NCBI GenBank assembly: GCA_030272585.1
Contig: BSYQ01000001.1
Span: forward strand, 2,356,001 to 2,420,000
Source of the DNA: Bryopsis sp. KO-2023
Taxonomy: Eukaryota; Chlorophyta; Ulvophyceae; Bryopsidales; Bryopsidaceae
Direction: 5' to 3'
DNA: 64,000 nucleotides
The notes below the pieces were generated by a model. The model ran no database searches and had not been told where the DNA came from. It was given only the letters and a program-made list of their open reading frames with translations. Both the position numbers and the translations under genes were made by a program. Shown in pieces: positions 1 through 10,992 of this stretch; the stretch's first letter is position 1; every line of letters starts with the position of its first letter.

Positions 1-330
1 CCACCATTTTAAGCTCATGGGCTATGGTATGTAGCTGTCTTGCTGATTTTTTTCTGTTGTGCTTGTTTTTTTTCAATTCTTACGAAAGCAATCTATTGAC
101 TGTTCACTGGTGTTGTGGGGTGAGGAGGCACTGTGGTCTCCTTGCCCCACGCAACAGGTGCCGTCCAAGCCAAGCCAAGCCAAGCCCGAGCCCGAAGCCC
201 CCGATGACCCTGAAGCCCGAAGACCGAAGACCGAGTCAAGGAGCTGAAACGGAGCCCCGACAGAGCCCGGTGTGCAGGACTGGTCCCCCGGGCAGGAGAC
301 CCCCTTCAACGAAAATCAGGGGTGGGGGCA
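1..330 (+). repeat. LTR-like direct repeat unit (left arm, partial)
   Basis: This is the 3' part of the repeat unit found complete at 1828-2640, cut by the left window edge. It contains a run of CCAAG repeats at about 168-190 and a GAAGACC run at about 215-235. It ends at a 'caggggtgggggc' block. Confidence 0.7.
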
Positions 331-1827
331 AAGTGGAAAAAAAAAAGCCAAGGCGTAAACAAAGAGTTGGTTCGAGCACCTCAAGTGGAAGATGGCAAAC
401 TGCAACTTCTCAACAGCGTTTCTGTATGGGTTGTACTTCATGGAGCAAGTTCAATTCGACGATTGTTATCAAAGATCGGTCAAATTTGTTGGGCCTCCTT
501 CAAGTTTTAAGGCTTCCTGTTGCTACTTTCCTTAACATGAAAATATCTGAATATTCATGGACAAAGTCTCAAGCAGTCTACTCTGGCATTCAGTTTTCAA
601 CGGTAGCATCGTTTTTGTTCAACACCTCGTGGCAAAGTTGGCTGGGTGGGTTTTGGCGAGATCGCCGGGTTCGGAAGTGATCCTACTTTGCTGCCCAGAT
701 CTGTTGGGTGACGTTCTGTTTAAAAAATCAAGTTCTTGTTTTTTGCAACATGATTTCAAGATGCATTCAAGTGAATATCATCCCTATCGATGTAACTCAG
801 CCACCTCAAATTCAGAGCCGCTGGGCTTGTGGCAAACATCTTCGATATTATTCTACCGGACCACAACATGGAGTCTTGGTCATCAATACAACTGGAGCTA
901 TGTTCTTCATTTCCTGGTCAGGTTCTTCTTGGCTCATGCAAATATGTTTTTCTGAAATGAAATGGATAGTCTTCCAACAAACACTGGGTTGTTCGTATTT
1001 CAAAAATCATTGGTGGTTATATTTCCCTGCATCAAGACTGCATGGGGAGTTCTGCATTCAAATTCAACTGAGCACGGTTTTCTCGAATAACTGCACAATC
1101 TGCCGCTTTTTTTTCGGCATTAGAAGAATCATTTCTGAGAAAGAGATGGAGGAAGCTTGTCTCAAGTTTTCTGTCAGTATTTGATTGCGAGCTTTGCAAC
1201 ACTGCAAAAGACAGATTTCATTGAATTTCGAGAAAGTCAATCACCGATTGCTGCAAGACAAGAGGTTTGCAACATCAGCAACATGGAGCTCTCATTGGAG
1301 GTTGAGTTCAAAAAGACAAGGTTCTGTAGATGCAACTTGGAATACTGCTGGCTGGTGATACTGAGCGATGATTGCTTTTGGGGTGTTGGAATGGGAGGCC
1401 GTGAAAAATGAAAAGGTGAGTTGTTTTTCGCATTTCTTCTCTTGCATCAATTCTTCTGTATAGAATTATATTTTAGAGGAACTCGTGTGTTTCGATTGGT
1501 TGCTTCCAGTGATATCCTCCTGGGCTGGTAATTGCAGAAATGTTTTTTTTTAAGAATTATCTTTCGTTTTTCTTTCCTGGGAGTGAGGTTTTGCGCACAT
1601 AGAGATATACTCCCATCCTGAAACTGTGTTGATTTTGTCTCCTGCTGGATGTAGGGCTGTTTGATTGGTCAAGAGCTGGCAGGATGTTGGCTGGCAGAGG
1701 ATTAATCAGACCTTGGGATTAAGAGTTGGACTGGACAGCCTTTGGATACCAACTGTGTGCCAATGTGGAAAAAAAAACAATTAGAATCTAGGGGGAAAAG
1801 AAACTTGACAAAAGTATTCAAAAAAAA

Positions 1828-2640
1828 GATATCAGAGGAGGCTAGGATGCGACATGGTGTGAGGATTCACTCCCCACTGATTAATAGGTTTAAAATAAAA
1901 CTCAAATATAAAAACAGAAATTCTAAAATCAAAACTGGGTGAAAAAAAGGAGTAGAGAGGGAGAAAAAAAAAGGGTCGTTTTTCATAGAACACAAAAAAA
2001 GGGTTTGTTTGCGAAATAGTTCACAGAAAAAACCAGATTTGGGGGACTGAGGAGCACCGTCGCATATTAGATTAGTACCCCCACCCCTGTTCGACAATCA
2101 ATCAATCATTCAGTGCGCAGAGGTTTCCTTGGCAGGGCTTCCTGCCTAGAGGGACCGTCCTCCACACCATGCCCCCCAGTCCCCGCCCCTCTTAACCCCG
2201 TGCCCCCTTTTTTCCCCATACCCCCAGTCCAAGCCGGAGCCTGTGCCTGTGCCTGAGCCTGTGCCTCAAGACCGTGGCCAAATCACTGGAGGGCGTCTCT
2301 TCAGGACCCCTCCACCGTTTCAAGCTCATGGGCTATGGTATGTATTTGTCTTGCTGATTTTTTTTCTGGTGCTTGTTATTTTCAATTCTTACGAAAACGA
2401 TCTATTGACTGTTCATTGGTGTTGTGGGGTGAGGAGGCACTGTGGTCTCCTTGCCCCACGCAACAGGTGCCGCCCAAGCTCAAGCTCCCGAGCCCGAAGC
2501 CCCCGATGACCCTGAAGCCCGAAGACCGAAGACCGAGTCAAGGAGCTGAAACGGAGCCCCGACAGAGCCCGGTGTGCAGGACTGGTCCCCTAGGTGGGAA
2601 GCCCAATTCGATGCAGTTACAACAGGGGTGGGGGTGCTAG
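1828..2640 (+). repeat. LTR-like direct repeat unit (left arm, second copy)
   Basis: This unit of about 0.8 kb runs from 'gatatcagaggaggctagg' to the 'ggggtgggggtgc' block. It includes a CCT(G/A)TGC-rich tract, the 'aagctcatgggctatggtat' segment and a (GAAGACC)-type tandem run. Its second half is repeated in the same orientation at 1-330, and the whole unit is repeated in the right arm at 24094-24945 and 26465-27305. The two copies in each arm are separated by about 1.5 kb without a recognisable gene. That resembles the terminal direct repeats of a non-autonomous LTR element, although the exact ends and a target-site duplication could not be fixed. Confidence 0.7.
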
Positions 2641-4465
2641 TGAGGGGTTAAAAAAAAAAAAAAAAGATAATAGGAGGGAAATAGTTCGTAGTTAAGAAAA
2701 GAAGCCAGAGAAACGCGCTGGAGGCGTTGAAAGCCAGGGAAAGGGAGTGCTGCCTGCCTATCAAGATGCGTCAGAAACTTGGATGAGAAGCATTGGACAA
2801 AGGCTGCTTGTGAGGAGAGGATGTCTGACCGTCAGCAAGGCAGTCGCATCAGACTGAACTTCTATCATCCGAAAAGGTACATAAAATCTTCTGACTACGC
2901 TTGGACTTTGCTCCTGATTGCTTTTTTTTCAGAGGATATTTTTTATTTGTTTTGTACAGTTCAGTTTTTTTATGTTGAGTTTGAGCACCAGGGATGTTCT
3001 GAGTGTGTTTTCATATGTGCAGGTGACTCAGAAATGCTGCCTTTGGGGGATACATGGACCAGGCTGATCGAGCCAGAATGGAATCAGAGGCATCAATGGT
3101 ATTCAAAAAAAGCAAGTACTTATTTTTTGGATGATATCAGCAATCCATCAACTGTACGGCACTTAACCCCCAAGACTTGCTTGGTGTTCGATCATTTCGT
3201 GATGTGCAAATTCCAATGAATCAAAATATCAAGTTGTTTTATCACTCCGTTCTGTCAAGAATGTTGCAGTCGTCAAGTCCAAAGGTTCTGTTTGGAACTG
3301 GGTGGAATCACAATTCTGTCAAATCAATGAGTATTTCAAAAGCAATCCTTTTGTTTGAGTCAAAAAATCCTGAGTAAGTTCAATTGGAAGTACCTTTCCT
3401 GTTGTATAAAAAAAAATATCAAAATTTGTCCTCGCTTCAATTTGAGGCATTGCTTAACTGCTTGTTCTTTTATTCGAAATGGGCTGTCTGGAAGTCCTTT
3501 CACGACCCATTAAATCTCAAGATCGATGCATCGCGACTTTTTCAAAAGCTCAATCAAAGCAAGGTGCTGAAAACTGTGGAGAAGATTCAAAAAATATTGT
3601 GCATCCCTCAAGTTAAAAGGAAATGGAGAATTTTTGGAGAGGTCAAGTCTTTTTGCAAGGAGTTTCAAGGAGATCTGCTTCTAAGCAGAGCTGCAACATT
3701 GGCTTGCATTGCGTAAAAATGTCGGCTGCAGACAAGTAAGCAAAGGATTTTGTTTTATGCATCATTTTCAACTGTTGTGGTTTCAAATTCTGGCTCATCA
3801 AAATGTGAGGTCAGACATCCAGCCCATCAATGAATCATAGAGTTAACGAACTTAATGAGAACTCTTCACAATACGGAACAGGCTCAGTTTTTTATTCGTT
3901 TCGAAAGACTTGATATCAAGCCTATCTCAATATCCTCATTCAGCTTCAAACTGGCTGCCCGACGCCGGAACTTTTCTCAATGCAAATTCACCTCTTCTGG
4001 AAGGTGACTTCATCAATGCAGCTCAACACACTCTGGTGAATCTCAAGGAAGTTGATCAACAGCAGAAACAATTTATTATGAAAGTCAAGGAATAGATTTT
4101 TTTTCTTCTCGTTTTTTCAATTTTTTCAACACTGTGGCGCGGCAATGGAGTGCCACACATCAGCCAAGCATGGAGTCTTATTTAAGGCTGGAGCAAAAAG
4201 CATTATTGTTGGTGGAAAACATTCACTTCGGAAGCACGTGTAAGGGGTGTGATAAAGAGATTTTTGAAAGAAGCAAGGACTGGCCAGCACACATTGTTTC
4301 GAGAAATGCTGGCCCAAGATCTATGGTGATTAAACAAGGTGAGAATGAATGTGTGAACGGCAAAGCTTCCAGGATCTAAAAAAAACAAAACCTGGCTTGG
4401 AGATGTTTGATTTGTTTTGAAAGGTCTGTATGTTCAAAGTAAATGGGCTGCTGGGACAGTGATTG

Positions 4466-4906
4466 ATGAGCTCACCATATTTTTTTACGCTGTGTCCAGT
4501 TAGAAAGCTTTTGGAAAAGGGGAAGGAATGGAATGCACTGTACTACTGGAAAAAAGAGGCTGGTTATGTGGAAAAGGAAGTCATCAAGAGCAGTTGCCTG
4601 GCCTGGGGAAATTCTGGGAGTGGAAAAAAGGCATGGAAGTACAGATCGAGTCATACTCCAGATGTTCTAAGTGCCATGGCTGGAGTGAGGTGCCCGAGAT
4701 CTGAGGTGACTATCAATTCAGCAAAAAAATATCTTTGGTTATATAACACTTGGATCGATCATCCTCACTGTTCCTTACTTTCAACAGTGTGTTCCAGCAG
4801 AATAAAAAAGAAAAGATTGCCTCATGTTTTGTGCACACCCAACGCATCACAGAAACAAATCAACTGTGCAAGTGTCAGGGATTCATCTTTTTTGATGTTT
4901 TTTTAA
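4466..4906 (+). other. Repeat-borne open frame, identical in both arms
   Basis: This is an open frame of about 146 codons inside the left arm. An exact translated copy lies on the minus strand at 21789-22229. It is rich in Lys, Trp and Cys, and no domain is recognised. Because the arms are almost identical throughout, including non-coding parts, identity alone does not prove coding. The frames upstream (about 2780-4380) include further peptide-like stretches broken by stops. This would fit an intron-containing or decayed element gene, but I cannot name one. Confidence 0.25.
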
Positions 4907-6222
4907 TTGCTTCCTTACAGGCACCATGAAGTTTGGGAAAGGGAGCGACGAAAGCTACAAGTAGATATCATCGCACAAAGTCTGAGATGATCCGCTGCAA
5001 ATCATGGCAAAAGCATGTGAAATAGAAATAAAACGAGCTGAAGGGGACTGTGGCCCACTGAAGAAATAAAAAAAAACGGGCAAATTGCTGTGGATGTGAA
5101 ATTTTTCGTGATGGCTACCTGGGAGCTCAATGATCTGAGTAGGTGAAGGTGTTTCAATAGTCTGGCTTCATTGTATCTAATGCATAGTGTTTGCAAAGTA
5201 GGTTGGTAGAATTTGGTGTGGGGTAGGATCCTTTCTTTATTTACAGGTGTTCTTTTCTTTCTGTCACCGACATGAACCGAAACTGTAAATTGGGATGGTG
5301 GTTTTTTCTTTTTCTTTTGCTTGACTGAAGGCAAAGTTTTGTTATTTTTTCACAGCATGCTGCAGCCTCCTGTTGAAGAGTGAGCCAGAGTCGTCACTTG
5401 TTGGTTCCTGCCCCTATAAGCCTCGACTGTTGATCTCAAACGGCTCAGTCATCTGCCAGCGAAACCCAGGGGTCTATTGTGGAATGATGAAGAGTTCAAC
5501 TAGCAAAGAGTTGAACATGGATTAGTGTGAAAATAAGGAATGAAGGGGTTGGGAGGAGAGGGTTGGGTCATGGGAAAGGATTAGTCAGGGTGGTTGGTTT
5601 GATTGGACACAGTACCAAATGCAAGGGTTGCCTTCTGCCTGCCTTGGTTTTGAAATAGCATGTTGTGGTAGATATTGATGTGGATTTGGCCATCCTTTTA
5701 ACATGCGTCTTTCGTTTCTTTTTGTGGATTCTTCCTACTCTTGTCTGCCTGTGTGGATATCATTCTAAATCTTACCTTTGTTCAAAGCATGTCTGTTGCT
5801 CAAATTCTGCAGAGTGTTCTATTCTATTAGTGGTGTTTCCCAGGCCCTTTACAGTGATAATTGCCACCTGAGAATTTTCATGAGCATACAATTGCTGGTG
5901 GATTTTGATTGTCTAACGTGTCCAATGATGCTTGGCATCAATTCATATTTCGCATCTGTTGGGGAAAACCCATTAAAAGTTCCCAACAAGGGATGGTCTC
6001 CATAGAAAAGGATTTTGTGCAAGAAAGGCCATGCAAACTCGAGGCAGGTAATGATAATGATGATAATGATTACATAATGATTGCTCGAGGCAGGTTCGCA
6101 TGCCTGTCTTGATCGATTGGACGAGCCATTAAAAAACAAAATGGTCTTCATCAAGCTACATGCATCACCCCAACAAAAGCAAACAGCATTCCGAAATTTC
6201 TTCTTGCACCAAATCTGTCACA

Positions 6223-7708
6223 ATGCTGGTGTTCGTTCTGATTCTCTGCGTAGCTGTGAGGGGGTCCTGGGCTGGCACCGCTATTGAGGTTCCAGTGGAG
6301 CACTCGTTCGGAAATGGGGACTTCACGCACGCAGGTTTCCTGCGCGGGAAAATATCGAGCAAGGTGAGCGCGTCTGGCGGTGGTTCAGCGTTGGCGCGGT
6401 GGATTGCTTAATGGCGTCGCTGATAGAGCATGTGCTACTAGCGCAGGGGAGCATGCTTGGCAACCTGGTTTTCGTGAGGGAGCCCTTCTCGCAACAGGAG
6501 AAGAGTTCGATGAAGAAAATCGTGGATTCGAATGGGTAGGGGGTGGATGCTATGGAGGAATGTGCTTAAAAATCTTGATAAACAACTCAAAATCCTGACT
6601 ACACTTGACTATAGATGCAATCCAGACATTGAGACATCTCCAGCAAATCGATGGTTAGAGCTCCCCATGTTGTGCAAAACTCTGCCATTCATATGAATTT
6701 GCATCAGTGCTGTGGACCAGTGTTTTTTTTTTGGTTTCTTTTTCAGCTTTTATCGGCTCCGAATCGCCTCTGTGCCTGTGGATGCCTCGAGCACAAAGGT
6801 GATGGCTTCCCTTCGAGCCCAGTGCATGGCCTCGAGGCGATTCAAAGAATCCATCCTGTTGGAGCTCACTGATGACAACCGAATAGTGGGGCTGGACTAC
6901 CGCACCGCCTCCGGGAACTGCAATCCGAGGGAAAAGGTGGGGACTCTTTCTTGTGCGTTTCACTGGCGTGAGCAGACCTTCCTGATATCAAATGCAGCAG
7001 ATATATATGTTGATCAATTGAATTTTGGTGGCAAGAAACAGTCATGCCTGTGGTGGGAGAGTGCTGCAACAACACCACTAAAGGTTTTTGTCCTTGTTTG
7101 GTGAAGGTGGAGGGGTTTGACGGAGAGGTAGCCTTTGCTGATGAAGTTGAGGTTATGTTCAAGTATCCATTTTCTGCCCCGTCAATATCAATGGATGATA
7201 TTCTATCCAATGTGAATGGTACGAGTCCGCAAACCAAAATGCGTGGAAATGCTTCTGTGTTTTGTTTAAAACAAAAATTCCCGTCCCACCCTCCCCCCCT
7301 TTCCATTTTTGATGTTTCTCTTCTTGTGGGGAATGCAGTGGATGATGGATCCAAAGACGGCCAGAAGCCTGGTCAAGGAAAAGGCCAGAAAGTGGAGAAA
7401 TCATGGTTCCAGCAAAATTGGATGTTCATTTTCGCTGGCGCAGTTATCGTGAGTCGATTGCTTTCTCAACTTAGTGCACATTTCGCATTTCCACGTTTTC
7501 TGCCATCTTTTGCAGGACATTTTGTTTTTGAGGAAGATTTCTCTGATTCCTGGTGAGACGAATTTTTTTTTCCGTGCAGGTCATTCAAGTGATGGGCAAT
7601 TTGGCAGAAGAAGATGGGGGTGGAGGTGGGGCTGGCGCTGTTGCAGGGGGCCGAGGCGGCGGCGGTGGTGGTAGAGGGGGTGGCCGGGCAGTGAGGGGAA
7701 GAAGATAG
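6223..7708 (+). CDS. EMC10: ER membrane protein complex subunit 10 (EMC10)
   Basis: EMC10 is the lumenal subunit of the ER membrane protein complex, the insertase for tail-anchored and multipass proteins. Six exons join in phase: 6223-6363, 6447-6535, 6747-6936, 7107-7218, 7339-7448 and 7580-7708 (256 aa). The start gives a clear signal peptide (MLVFVLILCVAVRGSWA). The lumenal part follows the family pattern: a short strand ending HAGFLRGK, a GSMLGNLVFVREP block, FYRLRIASVPVDA, then a conserved-type AQCMAS cysteine and a second Cys near SGNC. A membrane segment (WFQQNWMFIFAGAVI) precedes the cytosolic end. The C-terminal tail is unusual: about 30 residues of glycine with RGG/GR pairs, longer and more Gly-rich than I expect for the family. 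The gene sits just inside the left inverted-repeat arm. Confidence 0.88.
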
Positions 7709-8215
7709 AAAGATAGACAGATGCTCAGACTTTGCTTGAACTGCTGTATGCTTTTATTTCCCCCGCGCCCTTTCTTTTATTTTGCTGTTTGGCCTTTTTT
7801 CTCTATTTTCTTTTTTCCTTGTTTCGCAAAGCCATGTCTCACGGGATTGCACGGAGGGAAAGCGGTGTAATCAAGTTACTTTCCTCTAGGGTGTTTAACC
7901 CTGCTTTTCATTTGTCACTACTGAGGGCATTCCATTGCTAGACAACCATGTTTCACTTTTGGAAAGAGTTGAAATCCTCATGACATCCATGTAGGGAAAG
8001 AATCCAATTAAACAATATGTCAGCCATACACACAAGACAGAGGAGGCATTGCAGCCCATCAACCTCAACAGAAAAAAAAATCTTCCAAGGGGGGGATCTG
8101 GTTGAGTAAAATTGCTGATCTTCCTGATTGATCGATTCTCCCTTGTGGGTCTGGCGACAACAAAAGGTGTCATGGATTCATATGTTGGCATCGGATTGGC
8201 CCGAACACTCGCAAC

Positions 8216-9911
8216 ATGCTGGCGGGGTGCCTATCGAAGGGAAAAGCTATCAACGGCGTGGCGCGATTCACCACACAAGCATTATCTGACGACCTCAAAG
8301 TCTCGTTCGCGAATTGTGTTAATCTTGTCAGGTGAACAACGCGCACTCAGGCACGCACCTATATATGTTTTCCTCTGGTCATGCATTGAGTTGCAACAGT
8401 TGCAGTTTTCGAAATGGGTTCTTCTTTGGTGAAGAAAAGGGCATTCCATTGTTTTTCCAGAACTCATGACTACGAAAACTACATCTGGTGCATGCAGTTG
8501 GACAAGGTGAGCTGCAGGGATGTATCTTCATCCTCCAATCAGCTGAAGCTTTCATCATGTTGTTGAGTTTTACCCCCGTTTCCCCATAATCATGTTGCAA
8601 CCATGAGATCGGGGCTCTCAAAACTGGTCCAATCTTCAGGGTTTTTTTTTCGAGTTTAGTTTACAGAAAATTGGATGCACCAAATTGAAACCATCAGGCA
8701 TTGTGCGTTTTGTTTTCTTTTTCGTTTCTGGTCAGGTAGATCGTCCTGCAGTGTTAGCTATCAGAGCTTACAATGTGGAAACCTCTCTCATAGCAGAGCG
8801 CGTCACCAAAGGGGGGGCCATGCTGCGAGAAATGAGATACAAATGGTGGGACGACACCATCAGTGCCATTTACAAGGGAAATCCACCGGACCACCCGGTG
8901 GCTAAAGCCCTGGCGTCAGTCATCGAAACCAGACATTTGACCAGATACAGGCTGAAGAAAATCGCCTCCACTCGTGCCAAAGATGCCGTGCGACAAGGAC
9001 CCCCTGAAACCTTGGCATCGATTGAGGATTACGTTGATGGTACCACTGGTCAAATGATGTTGCTGCAGGTAAGCAAAGCTGGTTTTCATTTTTCAATAAT
9101 CAAGGTCGCCCTCCACCCTAATTTTTCTTACACTGTTGGTTCATGAAGTTGTGCAGGTCAGAGTACTGAGAGGGTCGACGTATTGTGAAAAAAGAAAAGC
9201 ACATGTTTTGATCGATTATGATTATGCATTAAGATTTTTAGTATAGTATATCTTATGACATTTATTGATCCATGTGGCCTGTAGACATGATCGTGTGGTT
9301 AATGTAGTGTGTTGCTAGATGGAAGCTGTCGGTGTGGGCGATGTCGCCACTGGCGAAGCCACTCAGTTTGCAGGGAAAGCGGTGGGGCTGACGAGTCTTC
9401 TGAGAGGATCGATACACCATGCACAACAGGGGTCCTCCTACCTTCCGAAAGACATATGCGACGCCCACGGTGTGTACATGTCCATTATGATGCGAGGGGA
9501 AGCTTCCGATGGAGTCAGACAGGTGGTGAAAGAAGTGGCAACCAGGGCCAAGGGTTACATCGAACAGGTCAGATCCGTTTGAGCTCCAATAAAAGGAAAA
9601 GAATCAAAAAAGGGGGTAGAGAAAGAAGGGGGGGGATAATCGGCCTTTTTGTCATTCACTCCACAACCATGCTGGTTGGCATTGTTCGCACCCACGGAAA
9701 GTGTGTGGTTTTGCAGGCTCGCGGTTTAATGGACGATATCCCCAAGAAAGCACGACCATTGCTGCTACCTGTGACGGTGGCAGACATGTATTTGGATGCC
9801 CTGGAGAAACGTGAATTCAATGTCTTTGACCCAGAATGGACGAGAAAGAGCGTGTGGCCGATATGGCTGCCCATAAAGCTTAAATACATGATGTCGCTGG
9901 GGCATTTCTGA
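8216..9911 (+). CDS. NDUFAF6: Complex I assembly factor, NDUFAF6-like
   Basis: This is a squalene/phytoene-synthase-fold protein needed in mitochondria to assemble respiratory complex I. Five exons join in phase: 8216-8331, 8461-8506, 8736-9068, 9319-9567 and 9717-9911 (312 aa). The ATG at 8216 is chosen because it opens a short basic leader (MLAGCLSKGKAINGVARF) that joins in phase to THDYENYIW, the usual start of the fold. Family marks include VDRPAVLAIRAYNVE, REMRYKWWDD, PPDHPVAKAL, GLTSLLRGSIHHAQQG, YLPKDIC and the PLLLPVTVADMYLDAL segment. The Asp-rich catalytic motifs of true phytoene synthases are absent, as in NDUFAF6. The end converges on the minus-strand gene ending at 10993. Confidence 0.88.
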
Positions 9912-10992
9912 GTGGATCAATTTAGATGCCAAGACGTTGGCACTTATAGATGTAATGGGAGGACAGGATGATGTTGGAACGGTCTCTGTCAAAACTTTGA
10001 ATACACCACCAAAGTTGAAAAACCGCAAAACACATTGACATAAAACTTCAATGAAAGACACAAAGCTTCCCAGTCACCCTTCGAACAAAGACTTTTTTTT
10101 CTGTTTTTTTTTTCTTTCTTTTTTAAGGGGCTTCTACTAGTTCTTCTCTTTTTTTTTGTTGATTTCTTCTCCTCATCAACCGAAATACCATCCTTCTCAA
10201 ACACAGTACAGTCTCCTCTTACAAGAGATTTTTGCCCTGTTCGGCGAATAACCCGCCCAGGGTTGAAAACGGTTCCCTTTCTGACCCAAGTTGCTGTTGG
10301 TTCCCTAAGTGTAAATAGCCATTTTGGGAAAAAAAAGAATCTCTGTGTGTGGCGCAGGTCACTCGCTGTTGCCCGAAAACCAGCAACACACAAAAAAAAG
10401 CACCCCACACGATGGCCAAAAAAGACGACCTATCATCTACCATCAATGTCAATATCAAGACACAACCCCCCCCCAAAAAAGAAAAAAAAAAATAGCACCG
10501 CTTATTCTCAACAAGGCCCTCCTCCTCACTTCGAAATCGAAATATTTGTACGTCTTCTTTTTTTGTTACTTCCTGTTTCTCCTCTGGACCACTTCCAAAC
10601 ACAAACTTCATATATGTATATATATATAAACCTTTTTGTTTTTTGTTCTTCCTCTTGATCAAGAATCCACCAAATTTGCTCAGGTGTTGTATTAAATTTT
10701 TTTTCCCCTTTTTTCGAAAAGTGTAACTTTTAAAAGGTATCCCAGGAACAGTTTTTTTTTTTTTTCTTCTCTCTCTCTCTCTGTCGCTCTCTTTTTTAGA
10801 GTTTTTTTTTATCTAAGGTTTCTCTGCGCCTGTTTTTTTTTTCCCTTTCCTCTTTTTGCACGATTTTGGAAGACTGCAAACACGCATTATTTTGACGGCA
10901 CCCAAGATTTTTCTGCAAAAATTCTCTATCAACCACCCCAAAACGGCGCATATCTGTAGGATCATATTATAAAAAAAAAGAAATATTAAGCA
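9912..10992. other. Convergent intergenic region, homopolymer-rich
   Basis: These 1.08 kb lie between the 3' ends of the NDUFAF6-like gene and the minus-strand gene ending at 10993. They are packed with T runs (10090-10165, 10752-10830), a C9A6 junction at about 10466-10480, a CT repeat near 10770 and an AT-rich TATATGTATATATATATAA stretch near 10612-10630. No coding frame is supported. Both 3' UTRs probably lie here. Confidence 0.6.

Larger units (their letters stand above)
1..6150 (+). repeat. Left arm of large inverted repeat
   Basis: This stretch recurs in reverse complement at 20390-27350. Its outer part (about 1-5640) is nearly identical between arms: the reading frames at 1157-1411 and 5002-5334 translate identically to those at 25360-25614 and 21361-21693. 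The inner part (about 5650-6150) aligns only with many substitutions; for example the frame at 5665 and its partner ending at 21030 share their first 14 residues and then diverge. Position 1 corresponds to about 26785 in the right arm, so this arm is probably cut by the window edge. No intact transposase, integrase or reverse transcriptase is recognisable. Confidence 0.93.

Noticed and set aside
24-680. 218-codon frame at the left edge
   Set aside because: It runs through the LTR-like repeat with its CCAAG and GAAGACC runs; the same DNA is open in several frames, and the right-arm copy does not keep one clear protein.
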